Below, in pieces: positions 42,901 through 52,471 of a stretch of DNA of 64,000 bases. The notes beneath the pieces are model-generated. The model was not told the DNA's origin. It ran no database searches and worked only from the letters and a program-made list of their open reading frames with translations. Source of the stretch: CAZCTO01 sp964501725 (lineage in GTDB: Bacteria > Bacillota > Clostridia > Saccharofermentanales > Saccharofermentanaceae); assembly GCA_964501725.1 (NCBI GenBank), contig CAZCTO010000014.1, positions 4,208 to 68,207 on the forward strand. Reading direction: 5' to 3'. Position numbers and translations under genes: made by a program. Within the stretch, counting starts at the first letter, position 1; each line of letters begins with the position of its first letter.

Positions 42901-44235
42901 TCAGAAGGGCAATCCCTTCATTGGAAATCCGCCGCCTTTTCCCTTGCCCATTTTCGAAAATCGCTTCATCATCTGGGATGACTGCTCATATTGTCGAATC
43001 AGTTGATTAACTTGTTGTACTGATGTTCCTGACCCGGTTGCAATACGCTTACGCCGACTGGCATTAAGTATGTTCGGAAATCTTCTTTCTTTAAATGTCA
43101 TAGAACGAATGATCGCCATGTTGATATCGATAATGTTCTCATCAACATCCTTATCCTTGATCTTAGCTCCTGCACCCGGAATCATTCCGATAACATCTTT
43201 GATCGAGCCCATTTTCTTGATCTGCTCGAATTGAGATAGCATGTCTTCAAGATTAAAGGTGTTCTTAAGCAGACGATCCATCGTCTTTTTGGCAGACTCC
43301 TCATCGTAAGTCGTCTGCGCTTTTTCGATAAGAGAGAGCACGTCTCCCATACCCAATATTCGGCTGGCCATGCGGTCGGGATAATACTCTTCGATATCTT
43401 CAACTTTCTCTCCGACACAAATAAGCTTAATCGGTTTACCGGTTATTTGCCGGATTGATAATGCGGCACCGCCCCGGGCGTCACCGTCAAGCTTGGTCAT
43501 GATAAAACCATCCAGTCCGATGGCGCTCTCAAATGACTGGGCGACCGCGACGGCTTCCTGACCGATCATTGCATCTACAACAAGCAGTTTCTCGGTAGGC
43601 GTCACTACTTTACCGATCTGAATAAGTTCTTCCATCATTTCATCGTCAACTATAGTCCGGCCGGCCGTGTCAATAATCAATGTGTCGCACAACATATACT
43701 TTGCACGCTCAATCGCTTTGCGCGCGATAAGTTCAGCTGACTTTTCTTCCGGCATAATAAATGAAAGGACTCCGACTTTCTGAGCAAGAATCTCCAATTG
43801 CTTCGCCGCTGCGGGACGATGAACATCAACCGAAGCCAGCATGGGTTTCTTACCGCCGGCTTTGAGCATGCGACCCAATTTTGCGGCTGTAGTTGTTTTA
43901 CCTGCACCTTGAAGACCATAAAGCATGATTACAGTGAACCCGGAAGGAGACACCGCTATTTTATTGGATTTGGATCCGAGCAATTCGATCAGAGAATCAT
44001 GAACTATTTTGACTATTTGCTGACCCGGCGTCAGGCTTGCAAAAATCTCCTGCCCTTTACATTTTTCAGTCATGTCTGCAACAAAAGCCTTCACTACGGA
44101 ATAATTTACGTCGGCTTCCAACAGTGCCATTCTGATTTCTTTCATCATGTCTTGAATATCCTGATCCGTGACGCGTGCTTTACCCCGCATCCTGGAAACA
44201 ATTCCCTGTAGTTTTGATGAAAGACTGTCAAACAT
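42901..44235 (-). CDS. ffh: Signal recognition particle protein Ffh
   Basis: The SRP54 homologue that binds signal sequences and 4.5S/6S RNA and docks with FtsY. It has an N domain with ALLEADVNY, a G domain with GLQGAGKTTT (P-loop 107-114), DTAGR and TKLDGDARGG, and a methionine-rich M domain with GSGTSVQQVNQLI and QMMKRFSKMGKGKGG. At 444 residues it is complete. The SRP RNA gene is not in the window. Confidence 0.98.
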   Translation of the reverse strand: MFDSLSSKLQGIVSRMRGKARVTDQDIQDMMKEIRMALLEADVNYSVVKAFVADMTEKCKGQEIFASLTPGQQIVKIVHDSLIELLGSKSNKIAVSPSGFTVIMLYGLQGAGKTTTAAKLGRMLKAGGKKPMLASVDVHRPAAAKQLEILAQKVGVLSFIMPEEKSAELIARKAIERAKYMLCDTLIIDTAGRTIVDDEMMEELIQIGKVVTPTEKLLVVDAMIGQEAVAVAQSFESAIGLDGFIMTKLDGDARGGAALSIRQITGKPIKLICVGEKVEDIEEYYPDRMASRILGMGDVLSLIEKAQTTYDEESAKKTMDRLLKNTFNLEDMLSQFEQIKKMGSIKDVIGMIPGAGAKIKDKDVDENIIDINMAIIRSMTFKERRFPNILNASRRKRIATGSGTSVQQVNQLIRQYEQSSQMMKRFSKMGKGKGGGFPMKGLPF

Positions 44236-44250
44236 AAACTGATTCCTTAT

Positions 44251-44571
44251 CTATAGTTTTCCGCTGAGATCCCTGAGAATATCAGCGGCACTATTCATAT
44301 CATTATTGGATAGTGCAGTCAGCGCTTCATTAATTGAATTTTTTTGCTCTGTAAACCGTTTCAATAGTCCGAGCTTGTCCTCATATCGATTGAGCGAAAT
44401 CAGACCTCTTTGTATCGAATCGTGAACAGCCTGCCTGGATATACCTTCCTGTTCGGCAATCTCTGCCAGAGACATATCTTCGGAATAATGCAATTCCAAA
44501 TTTGACCTTGTTCTCTCTGTCAAAAGCTGTCCATAAAAGTCCAATAACATGCAGGCATCAAATTGATTCAT
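44251..44571 (-). CDS. ylxM: YlxM family DNA-binding protein (UPF0122)
   Basis: A small helix-turn-helix protein encoded beside ffh in Bacillota and implicated in SRP function or regulation. It has LLDFYGQLLTERTRSNLELHY and the HTH SLAEIAEQEGISRQAVHDSI, resembling sigma region 4. The ATG at 44571 has GGGAGG about seven bases upstream; the first 12 codons of the longer frame are dropped. At 106 residues it is normal. It begins the operon that runs to rplS. Confidence 0.93.
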   Translation of the reverse strand: MNQFDACMLLDFYGQLLTERTRSNLELHYSEDMSLAEIAEQEGISRQAVHDSIQRGLISLNRYEDKLGLLKRFTEQKNSINEALTALSNNDMNSAADILRDLSGKL

Positions 44572-44595
44572 GAGAGCCTCCCGACTGCTCCGATG

Positions 44596-44624
44596 AATAT
44601 ACATCAATCAGATTTATATGTCAA
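44596..44624 (-). promoter_or_regulatory. Promoter of the ylxM-ffh-rpsP-khpA-rimM-trmD-rplS operon
   Basis: On the minus strand TTGACA (44624-44619), 17 bases, TATATT (44601-44596), 24 bases before the ylxM ATG. This is one of the best promoters in the window. Confidence 0.82.
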
Positions 44625-44675
44625 GTATATATGCTTGTCGGCATCAAAAACAGATCATCAATAATATGAAACCGA

Positions 44676-45593
44676 CTATAGCGAGTCCGGAAGCAAAGAA
44701 GAAACAAAAATTTCCGGATCAAAATCAACCAGGTCTTCCACCCCTTCGCCCAGCCCCGCAAGAAGAATGGGTGATTTTGCGGAAAAAGCTACGGCAACCG
44801 CAACACCGCCTTTTGCGCTGCCATCCAATTTGGTTATTCCTATTCCGCTCAGTTTCACAACCTGGGAAAAAACCTCCGCCTGGATCACAGCATTTTGACC
44901 TGTTGTTGCATCAATGATGAGTATAGGGCTAATTTTTGCCGACGGCGCTTCACGTTCAATAATTCTGGATATTTTGGAGAGCTCATCCATCAGATTTTGC
45001 TTATTATGAAGTCGCCCTGCTGTATCTATGATGAGTACATCGACCTTCCTTGCGATAGCTGCGTGAATCGCATCATAGCATACCGATGCCGGATCTGTGC
45101 CTTCTGCCTGAGATATAACGGGCGTATTTGTGATATTTCCCCAAACGGTCAGCTGCTCAATGGCTGCCGCTCTAAAAGTATCCGCGGCGGCCATCATTAC
45201 TTTCTTGCCCTGATTCTTAAATCTCATACAGAGCTTCCCTGCAGTTGTTGTTTTCCCGGTTCCATTCACACCCACAAGTAAAATTATGTTCAAAGAGTTT
45301 TCTTCAATATTCAGAATTTGCTTATCGCCCAGAATACTCAGGATTTCCTGTTTCATGACGTGAATGACTGCAGGCTCAGAATCATCGCCGGTCTCTTTTA
45401 TGGACTTCCGAACAGAATCCATGATGCTAAGGCTAGCTCCGACACCGACGTCGGCTTGCACAAGAAGCGCTTCAAGTTCCTCAAGCCTCTCCTCATTGTA
45501 CCGACCGAATCCGGCAGATATCCTCGTGATTCCTTCGGTAACAAATCCTCTGGTTTTGGACAATCCGGCTCGAAACATATTGAAAATATTCAT
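44676..45593 (-). CDS. ftsY: Signal recognition particle receptor FtsY
   Basis: The membrane-associated SRP receptor GTPase. P-loop GVNGTGKTTT is at 108-117, with DTAGR, TKLDGSAKGG and the closing GLGEGVEDLVDFD. There is almost no acidic A domain ahead of the N domain, usual in Gram-positives. The ATG at 45593 has GGAGG five bases upstream; earlier ATGs would place that site in the gene. The product has 305 residues. It follows smc by 41 bases. Confidence 0.97.
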   Translation of the reverse strand: MNIFNMFRAGLSKTRGFVTEGITRISAGFGRYNEERLEELEALLVQADVGVGASLSIMDSVRKSIKETGDDSEPAVIHVMKQEILSILGDKQILNIEENSLNIILLVGVNGTGKTTTAGKLCMRFKNQGKKVMMAAADTFRAAAIEQLTVWGNITNTPVISQAEGTDPASVCYDAIHAAIARKVDVLIIDTAGRLHNKQNLMDELSKISRIIEREAPSAKISPILIIDATTGQNAVIQAEVFSQVVKLSGIGITKLDGSAKGGVAVAVAFSAKSPILLAGLGEGVEDLVDFDPEIFVSSLLPDSL

Positions 45594-45634
45594 TTGTTCC
45601 TCCATTTGATAATGCATCTGCTCATGAAAATAAT

Positions 45635-48600
45635 CTACGAATCTCCCAGTCGCATGGAGAGTATCTTTGAAATGCCCCTCTCCTGCATCGTAACTCCGTA
45701 CATTCTATCACATGCTTCCATTGTTCCTTTTCGATGAGTAACCAGAATGAACTGAGATTTAGCGGTGTATTTGCGTACAAAATCGGTAAAACGATTTACA
45801 TTAACATCGTCCAGCGCTGCTTCAACCTCATCAAGAACACAAAAGGGTGATGGTCTGAGCTGAAGGATTGCAAACAATATCGCAATTGCCGTTAAGCACC
45901 GTTCACCGCCCGACAAAAGCGAGAGACTTTGAAGTCTCTTTCCGGGCGGCTGCGCACGAATATCAATTCCGCAACCCAAAATATCCTCTTGATCCTCCAA
46001 AATGATCTCCGCTGTCCCACCGTTAAACAGATCCGAAAAAACGACTTTGAAATTCTCATTAATCTGTTGAAAGTGAGTTAAAAATTGCTGACGCATCTCG
46101 ACAATCAAATCATCGATAACGCCCTGCAGGTTGATTCTGGCAAGCTCAATATCATTTTTTTGGGCCGTCATAAACGTATACCGCTCATTTACTCGCTCAA
46201 ATTCTTCGAGCGCATTCATATTCACAGGACCGATTTCTTTCAGTTCATTTCTTAGTTCAAGCAGTTTTTTCTGTATTGGCTGTACATTATAAATTTCAAG
46301 ACGAAATGATTGGGCATTGTCATAGGTTATTTCATGATCTTCCCATAACCTGTTCTTCAGGTCGTCAATCTCAGCAGTGTAACGCTCCCTCTTTGCTTCA
46401 AGCCGGGTTTGCTCATTCTGAAACTGGGTAAGTCTGGAAGATTCCGATGAAAGCTTGTCAATGAACCCGGATAGTTGATGTTCAATTTCTTCCTTTTCAA
46501 GCATAAGATTCTTGATATCGGAAATAATTCGCTCCTCTTTTCCGGTCAATTCCTGCTTGGAAAGAAGTTTGCTTTCTTCCTCGGATTTAAGAAGTTCAAC
46601 TTCTATTTTTGCCTGTTCACGCTCTTCAATCAACTTTCTGAGCCCTTCAGAATGATTGTTTTTCTCGCGGTTGATCATATCGCAAATTTCTTTCGCGCCT
46701 TGTATGGATATCTCGAGCGATTCAACGGAAATTTTCAAATCACCGATTTCAGATCTGACTTCATCCAGCTCTTCCTGAACGGATCTCTGCATTTGATCAT
46801 TTTCAGTGATTGATCTACGAATACGAGCCAACTCGTTTTCACTTTCGTTAACGGATTGCAGCAATTCATCGCGATCCTTCTGAGTGGCCAACCGTTTGGC
46901 AGAAATCCCCTCCAGTTCCTTTTCAACAAGGCCGAGGCGATGCAGTAACTTATCAATATCAATCTTTCGCTTATCGAGCTCAGATTCTTTCTTGATCTTA
47001 CTCAGCTCAAGGTTTCGTATCTTCTCATCCAATGCTGCATGTGCCTGTGCAATGTTTTTAATTTCGGACTCCGCATCATTACTTTTATTCTTCAGCAATT
47101 CAATTTCGCCAGTCAGTTTTCCGGTTCTGACGCCCAATTCTTCCAATTCTCTTGCACGACCCAACAGACTTGTTCCCTGTCTTCGGATGCTGCCGCCGGT
47201 CAATGAACCGCCTGTATTAACAACATCCCCCTCAAGAGTCACTATCTTGAATGAGAATCCGGTTGAACGAGCTGTTTTAACCGCATTATCCAAACGGTCA
47301 AAAATCGCAATTCTTCCTAAAAGGTTGCCGACAATACCTGAAATGGAATCATCAAAGCGGATTAAATCAGCAGCTATTCCGATGAAGCCTTTTGCTTCCT
47401 TCATTATTTTAGCGGCTGATGGTTCCGGTTCTCTGTTGCGGATCGTATTAATCGGAAGAAATGTTGCCCGCCCAAGCTTATTTTTTTTCAAATGATCAAT
47501 CAACTTCTCGGCGTCTTTATCCGTGGCAGTAACTATGTTGTGCATGGCTTGGCCTAACGCAATTTCGATCGCAGTTTCATACTCTTTCGGCACACGTATT
47601 AATTCTCCGAGAATACCGACAATCAACGAAGAAATTTCCGCATTCTCCGCGGCATCCGACATCAGTCTGCGAACGGGTTCCTGATAACCTTCTCTGCTCT
47701 TTTCCAGTTCTTCGAGCGTCTTTATCCGGAAGTTTACATTGTCAAGTTCGCGACCTTTTTGCTCAAGCAATTTGAACGTTTCTGCTGCTCCCAGACGTAT
47801 TTCAGAAAGTTTCCCGGAAACTGCAGAAAATTCTCCGGTCATCCGGGAAAATTCTTTATTAATGACTTGAAGCTCTGTTTGAGCGTCTTCATATACTGCA
47901 TTCTGAGTATCCTTTTCGGAAATAATCGTTACCCGATCTTCCGACAGATTCTTAATCCTGGAATCCATAATTAAGACTTCCGAAGACAGGCGTTGAGAGT
48001 GCTCTCTATACTCGAATAATTCTCCGGAAATCTCCTCCATGCGAGCACGTAAAGAGCTTTTCTTTTTTTGGGAAAGATCCATAGAAGACAATGTCTCCGT
48101 CATTTCCTTCTCTTTAGTCACAAGCTCGCTCAAAAACTTGTCTTTCTGTTTTTTGAGTGTTTCTATTTTTTTACTCTGAGAAGAAAACTCATGATCCAGT
48201 CTTTCGATTTCCGACTGAAAATTCTGATCATTATTCTTATCGTTAAGAAGTCTTGCGGAAAGTTGCTTGCGACGGTCCGATAAAACTGCAATAGAACTCA
48301 TGATCGCATGCATTTCATCCGTAACAGCTGATTTCTTTTCGCGAGCTTCTTCAAGTAAATCCTCGATTTGACTGGATTTCTCGGTTAACTCACGGTTCTG
48401 ATTGCGTAATCTGATGATTGAGTCTTCGTGAATTCGAACCTCTTCGGCTACCGAGGCGGCATCCTGATCGGACGCGGAAAGAAAGGCACGATTACGATCA
48501 ATAAGTTGGAGTGACAACCCGATGTCAAGTTCTTTCCACTCGTCATAGAGCCGATGATAATGTTTTGCCTTTTTGGCTTGATCTTCCAACGGCTCGATCT

Positions 48601-49201
48601 GTTCAGAGAGTTCAGCCAGAATATCTGTAATACGAATTAAATTTTGCTCTGTTGAAAGAAGCTTTCTCTCCGCTTCCTCTTTTCGCGCTTTATATTTAAC
48701 TATTCCGGATGCTTCTTCGATGACTTTCCTTCTGTCTTCAGACTTTGAGCTCAAAATTTCGTCAATTCTTCCTTGGCCGACGATTGAATAACCGTCTTTA
48801 CCCAGTCCTGTATCCATAAAAAGGCGTAAAATATCTTTTAATCGGCAGTTTACATGGTTAATCTGATACTCGCTCTCCCCGGACCGATAAAGTCTTCGGG
48901 AAACCTGAACTTCGGAGTAATCGATCTCAAGGACACCATCTGAATTATCAATTGTAATGGATACTTCGGCATAATTCATCGCACGTCTTGACTGGGTTCC
49001 GTTAAAAATGACATCTTCCATTTTTCCGCCACGCAACGTGCGAACACTCTGCTCGCCGAGTACCCAACGAATTGCATCGGTAACATTTGATTTTCCGCTT
49101 CCGTTAGGTCCGACAATAGCAGTCATGCCCTTATCAAATTCAATGAGTGTATATTCAGGGAAAGATTTAAAGCCTTGAATTTCGATTTTTTTAAGATGCA
49201 T
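45635..49201 (-). CDS. smc: Chromosome partition protein Smc
   Basis: An SMC ATPase that loads on and organises DNA with ScpA/ScpB. The head P-loop GPNGSGKS is at 31-38. Long coiled coils at about 170-500 and 670-1000 flank a hinge near 510-640 that contains the glycine-rich TGGSLTGGS. The C-terminal head has LSGGE (1096-1100) and DEVEAALDD (1124-1132). At 1188 residues it is complete. GGAAGGA precedes the ATG. Confidence 0.98.
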   Translation of the reverse strand: MHLKKIEIQGFKSFPEYTLIEFDKGMTAIVGPNGSGKSNVTDAIRWVLGEQSVRTLRGGKMEDVIFNGTQSRRAMNYAEVSITIDNSDGVLEIDYSEVQVSRRLYRSGESEYQINHVNCRLKDILRLFMDTGLGKDGYSIVGQGRIDEILSSKSEDRRKVIEEASGIVKYKARKEEAERKLLSTEQNLIRITDILAELSEQIEPLEDQAKKAKHYHRLYDEWKELDIGLSLQLIDRNRAFLSASDQDAASVAEEVRIHEDSIIRLRNQNRELTEKSSQIEDLLEEAREKKSAVTDEMHAIMSSIAVLSDRRKQLSARLLNDKNNDQNFQSEIERLDHEFSSQSKKIETLKKQKDKFLSELVTKEKEMTETLSSMDLSQKKKSSLRARMEEISGELFEYREHSQRLSSEVLIMDSRIKNLSEDRVTIISEKDTQNAVYEDAQTELQVINKEFSRMTGEFSAVSGKLSEIRLGAAETFKLLEQKGRELDNVNFRIKTLEELEKSREGYQEPVRRLMSDAAENAEISSLIVGILGELIRVPKEYETAIEIALGQAMHNIVTATDKDAEKLIDHLKKNKLGRATFLPINTIRNREPEPSAAKIMKEAKGFIGIAADLIRFDDSISGIVGNLLGRIAIFDRLDNAVKTARSTGFSFKIVTLEGDVVNTGGSLTGGSIRRQGTSLLGRARELEELGVRTGKLTGEIELLKNKSNDAESEIKNIAQAHAALDEKIRNLELSKIKKESELDKRKIDIDKLLHRLGLVEKELEGISAKRLATQKDRDELLQSVNESENELARIRRSITENDQMQRSVQEELDEVRSEIGDLKISVESLEISIQGAKEICDMINREKNNHSEGLRKLIEEREQAKIEVELLKSEEESKLLSKQELTGKEERIISDIKNLMLEKEEIEHQLSGFIDKLSSESSRLTQFQNEQTRLEAKRERYTAEIDDLKNRLWEDHEITYDNAQSFRLEIYNVQPIQKKLLELRNELKEIGPVNMNALEEFERVNERYTFMTAQKNDIELARINLQGVIDDLIVEMRQQFLTHFQQINENFKVVFSDLFNGGTAEIILEDQEDILGCGIDIRAQPPGKRLQSLSLLSGGERCLTAIAILFAILQLRPSPFCVLDEVEAALDDVNVNRFTDFVRKYTAKSQFILVTHRKGTMEACDRMYGVTMQERGISKILSMRLGDS

Positions 49202-49233
49202 TCAAATGGTTCCTTCCATCATTGTCAAATGAA

Positions 49234-49239
49234 ATTATA
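49234..49239 (-). promoter_or_regulatory. Possible -10 for smc-ftsY
   Basis: A perfect TATAAT on the minus strand, 33 bases before the smc ATG and preceded by TTGGTA. No good -35 is seen. The 121-base gap after rnc suggests a new transcript starts here. Confidence 0.4.
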
Positions 49240-49322
49240 TACCAATCCGGACATAAAATGAAATGAACATCCAAGTGAAACAAGCAATTTGAAATTAGTA
49301 TTGATTCAGTTTCTCGAGCACA

Positions 49323-50033
49323 TCAGCTTTCCAGGCTTTTCATAGCCGATTTTGCTGCTTCTTGCTCCGCCTGTTTTTTACTGCGGCCGATTCCTGTTCC
49401 AATCACAATTCCGTCACGGATTACCGTTGCCGTAAATACTTTATCGTGCACAGGTCCTGATTCGCTCTCTATTTTGAATTCAATACTTTTGTCTTTGGTC
49501 ATCCCCTGAAAATACTCAATTAACTTGCTTTTGTAATCGAAAACAATCTTTCCGGAAAGAGCAGCATCAATCGGAGCGGACAAAACTCTCAGAATAACCC
49601 TCCTGGCGGCTTCAAAACCGCCGTCTATATAAACAGAAGCAAATATCGCCTCCATTGCGTTAGCGAGGTTTGAAGGCTTCTCACGCCCGTTCGTCGACAT
49701 TTCGCCACGGCCCAATAGAATCAGATCCCCTATGCCCAGTTCTTTTGCTTTTTGAGTTAGCGTTGCCTCACAAACAATAAGTGCTCTTGTTTTGGATAAG
49801 TATCCTTCACTCTTTCCGGAACTTCTTTTATAAAGTTCATCAGCAATCACAAAATCCAGAATGCCGTCACCCAAGAATTCGAGTTTCTCATTATCATCCA
49901 GTTTCAATTCTCTGGATTCGTATGCAAACGAAGCATGAGTCAAAGCCAAAATCAGATTCCGCTTATTAGTATAGGAATAGCCCAATCGATTTTCCAAAAG
50001 AGCAAGTCGTTCATAAGCAATTAATGAAAGCAT
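49323..50033 (-). CDS. rnc: Ribonuclease III
   Basis: Cuts double-stranded RNA in rRNA and mRNA processing. The signature NEKLEFLGDGILDFVIADEL gives the catalytic acidic residues; a second acidic cluster is in ANAMEAIFASVYIDGG. A C-terminal dsRNA-binding domain (about 165-235) ends GIGRSKKQAEQEAAKSAM. GGAG precedes the ATG. At 236 residues it is normal. Confidence 0.97.
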   Translation of the reverse strand: MLSLIAYERLALLENRLGYSYTNKRNLILALTHASFAYESRELKLDDNEKLEFLGDGILDFVIADELYKRSSGKSEGYLSKTRALIVCEATLTQKAKELGIGDLILLGRGEMSTNGREKPSNLANAMEAIFASVYIDGGFEAARRVILRVLSAPIDAALSGKIVFDYKSKLIEYFQGMTKDKSIEFKIESESGPVHDKVFTATVIRDGIVIGTGIGRSKKQAEQEAAKSAMKSLES

Positions 50034-50061
50034 CTTATCTCCGATCCTTTATCAACACTAT

Positions 50062-50089
50062 AAAAGCAAAAAGCTCCCATACGGGAGCT
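50062..50089 (-). terminator. Terminator after acpP
   Basis: On the minus strand AGCTCCC (50089-50083) pairs with GGGAGCT (50078-50072) around GTAT, followed by TTTTGCTTTT. It separates acpP from rnc. Confidence 0.82.
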
Positions 50090-50113
50090 CATTTGCATCA
50101 GCACATAATGGAA

Positions 50114-50353
50114 TCAAGAATTTGCCTTGATAAAATCAATTGCATCCCCAACTGTCTTAATGCGCTCCGCTTCTTCGTCCGGAATCGAAATGCCAAACTC
50201 CTGCTCCATGGCCATAACCAGTTCGACCATGTCAAGAGAATCCGCATTCAGATCATCAATCAAGCTTGACTCCAAGCTTATGGTATCTCCCTCTACGCCT
50301 AATTGTTCAACAAGAATACCCTTTACACTCTCAAAAATTGGATCACCTGACAT
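50114..50353 (-). CDS. acpP: Acyl carrier protein
   Basis: Carries growing acyl chains on phosphopantetheine attached to S39 in DLNADSLDMVELVMAME. The rest, including FGISIPDEEAERIKTVGDAI, is canonical. At 79 residues it is complete. AGGAGG precedes the ATG. It lies upstream of rnc, as in Bacillus, but has its own terminator. Confidence 0.97.
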   Translation of the reverse strand: MSGDPIFESVKGILVEQLGVEGDTISLESSLIDDLNADSLDMVELVMAMEQEFGISIPDEEAERIKTVGDAIDFIKANS

Positions 50354-50397
50354 CTGTATACCTCCTGAATGATTGTCTGAACAATCTACATATATTG

Positions 50398-50426
50398 TTT
50401 GTATCTGAACCTAAATGAAATGTCAA
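50398..50426 (-). promoter_or_regulatory. acpP promoter
   Basis: On the minus strand a perfect TTGACA (50426-50421), 17 bases, TACAAA (50403-50398), about 45 bases before the ATG. Confidence 0.6.
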
Positions 50427-50474
50427 GATAAAAATTAAAAGTTCTCGAATAATAGTTTGATTTTCAAATTATTA

Positions 50475-51101
50475 TCACTTTTCTCTCAAGTAATCCTTGT
50501 TTCGTATCATATAGTCCAGCCCGGATATAATTGTCATAATTACACATATTGCAAAAAGAACATTGCCAATCAAAATCACAGTCGAATTCAGTGTTGATTC
50601 TGATACACCTGAAAACATACGAGAAAATATCAAAATGAACAGCGGCTCAAAAAGAATATAGATAATCGCAATCATCTGGGTAACCGTTTTGATCTTTCCT
50701 ATCATTTCGGCTGCCATAACAACTCCCTTGTTACTGGCGACAAGTCTGAGTCCGGTAACCATAAATTCACGCAAGACAATAATCACAACAAATACCGAAG
50801 ATATTCTGCCTATATCGACTAATGCAATTAATACGGATATAACAAGCATTTTATCGGCCAGGGAATCCAAAAATTTACCGAGATTAGTGATCAAGTTGTA
50901 TTTTCTGGCAATAACGCCATCCGCATAATCTGTAAGAGAAGCAACAATAAATAATATAGCTGCAAATATCCTGCCGAAATCGTTTATAAACAAATTCCAT
51001 CCCGTCGGCTCAAACGCGAATAATTTAACGGGAAGCAGGAAAATCAGAATAATCGGAATAAGTAATATCCGAAGTATAGACAATTTATTCGGTAAATTCA
51101 T
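50475..51101 (-). CDS. pgsA: CDP-diacylglycerol-glycerol-3-phosphate 3-phosphatidyltransferase PgsA
   Basis: A membrane enzyme that makes phosphatidylglycerol phosphate. The CDP-alcohol motif DG-x2-AR-x8-G-x3-D-x3-D is met by DGVIARKYN through GKFLDSLAD. Several hydrophobic helices span the 208 residues. AGGAG lies nine bases before the ATG, inside the rimO 3' end; the genes overlap by 17 bases. A short AT-rich hairpin (50449-50475) covers the stop codon. Confidence 0.95.
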   Translation of the reverse strand: MNLPNKLSILRILLIPIILIFLLPVKLFAFEPTGWNLFINDFGRIFAAILFIVASLTDYADGVIARKYNLITNLGKFLDSLADKMLVISVLIALVDIGRISSVFVVIIVLREFMVTGLRLVASNKGVVMAAEMIGKIKTVTQMIAIIYILFEPLFILIFSRMFSGVSESTLNSTVILIGNVLFAICVIMTIISGLDYMIRNKDYLREK

Positions 51102-52455
51102 CTATTGTTACTCCTGTCATTTCGTAAGGTGAGCAGTCAACCAAACGAACATCGTATTGATTGCCGATTTGGAGATCTTGACCGGTTGCCAAAACCAATA
51201 TCTTGGGATCTACTTCCGGCGCTTCGCCATAAGTACGTCCACTGTAAAATATACCATCATCCGAAATAGAATCAATAGTGACCGGTACGATACTTCCAAT
51301 TCGAGCTTGATTAACGTGAAAAGAAATGTCCTGTTGTTCTTGCATGATACGATTATATCTCTCCTGAGCGATCATAGGATCAATTTGATCAGGAAGCAGA
51401 TAGGCTCGTGTATTCTCCTCCGCCGAAAATATAAAACAACCCAGTCTGTCAAAGTTCCATTTCTGAATGTTTGAAAACAAATTCTCGAATTCAGCTTCTG
51501 TTTCACCCGGAAATCCGACCATGACTGTAGAGCGAATAACAATATCCGGGATTTTCTTCCTAATCTTTGTGAGCCTTTCGGAAATGAGTGAGACGGAGTC
51601 TCTTCTTCCCATTCTTCTCAGCACTCCGTCATCTCCGTGCTGGATAGGAATGTCCAGGTAATGAAGTACTTTCGGATTTGAAATCATTTCATCCAACAAT
51701 TGATCCGTTATTCCCTCCATATATGCGTACATAATACGAATAGAAGAAATATTCTCGATTTTCGACAGTTCGGCAAGGAGCACCGGTAACATTCTCTCGG
51801 AATATAAGTCGATACCGTAGTTTGTCGTGTCCTGTGCCGTTAGTATAATCTCAGAAACGCCATTGGATGTAATTAGCTTTGCTTCTTCAAGAATATCCTC
51901 GATTTTTCTGGAAGAGTATTTCCCGCGAATTGCAGGAATTGCGCAATAAGCGCAAGCGTTTGAACAACCTTCTGCGATTTTTAACCAGGCATAGGACGAA
52001 GTAGATAGAATTCTATCCTTTCTCATATGACTCAATCCGCCCGGCTCGGATACCATTCGTTTATATACGTCAGTATCACCACGGTAAAGGCCGGAGATTA
52101 CCTGACCGATCTCGCCGTAGTGATTGGTACCGATTACGGAATCCACTTCAGGCAAGTCATTCAGGATATCATCGGGATAACGTTGAGAGAGACAGCCGGT
52201 AACAATAATAAAATCAGCAATCCCACTTGGCTTTTTATAGTCTGCGGCTTCAAGTATGGTATCAATTGCTTCTTTCTTTGCGCTCTCAATGAAGCCGCAT
52301 GTGTTAATCACAATGACCTCTGCGGAGGAAATATCGGTTACAAGTTCATATCCTGTATCCACAAGAATACGTGTCATACATTCAGCGTCGACAAGGTTCT
52401 TGGAACAACCCAGCGTAATTACCGCAACATGAATAGCTTTGGATTCTGAAACCAC
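51085..52455 (-). CDS. rimO: Ribosomal protein S12 methylthiotransferase RimO
   Basis: A radical-SAM enzyme that methylthiolates an Asp of S12. It has ITLGCSKNLVDAE and INTCGFIESAKKEA (auxiliary cluster Cys), the radical-SAM CSNACAYCAIPAIRGKY, and a TRAM domain at the end. I place the start at GTG 52455, because GAGGTG lies six bases upstream and the gene then begins 16 bases after recX. ATG codons at 52485 and 52512 overlap recX, and the site GAGGA abuts the first of these. The product has 456 residues. Confidence 0.93.
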   Translation of the reverse strand: MVSESKAIHVAVITLGCSKNLVDAECMTRILVDTGYELVTDISSAEVIVINTCGFIESAKKEAIDTILEAADYKKPSGIADFIIVTGCLSQRYPDDILNDLPEVDSVIGTNHYGEIGQVISGLYRGDTDVYKRMVSEPGGLSHMRKDRILSTSSYAWLKIAEGCSNACAYCAIPAIRGKYSSRKIEDILEEAKLITSNGVSEIILTAQDTTNYGIDLYSERMLPVLLAELSKIENISSIRIMYAYMEGITDQLLDEMISNPKVLHYLDIPIQHGDDGVLRRMGRRDSVSLISERLTKIRKKIPDIVIRSTVMVGFPGETEAEFENLFSNIQKWNFDRLGCFIFSAEENTRAYLLPDQIDPMIAQERYNRIMQEQQDISFHVNQARIGSIVPVTIDSISDDGIFYSGRTYGEAPEVDPKILVLATGQDLQIGNQYDVRLVDCSPYEMTGVTIDEFTE

Positions 52456-52471
52456 TAAAAACACCTCATCA

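Noticed and set aside
46884..47495. A 203-codon plus-strand frame inside smc
   Set aside because: It lies wholly antisense to the clear smc coiled-coil coding region, with Ser/Leu-rich composition typical of reversed Glu/Lys-rich coding and no ribosome site.
50449..50475. AT-rich hairpin over the pgsA stop as a strong terminator
   Set aside because: The stem is almost all A-T with a mismatch and the following U-tract is interrupted; I only mention it in the pgsA entry.
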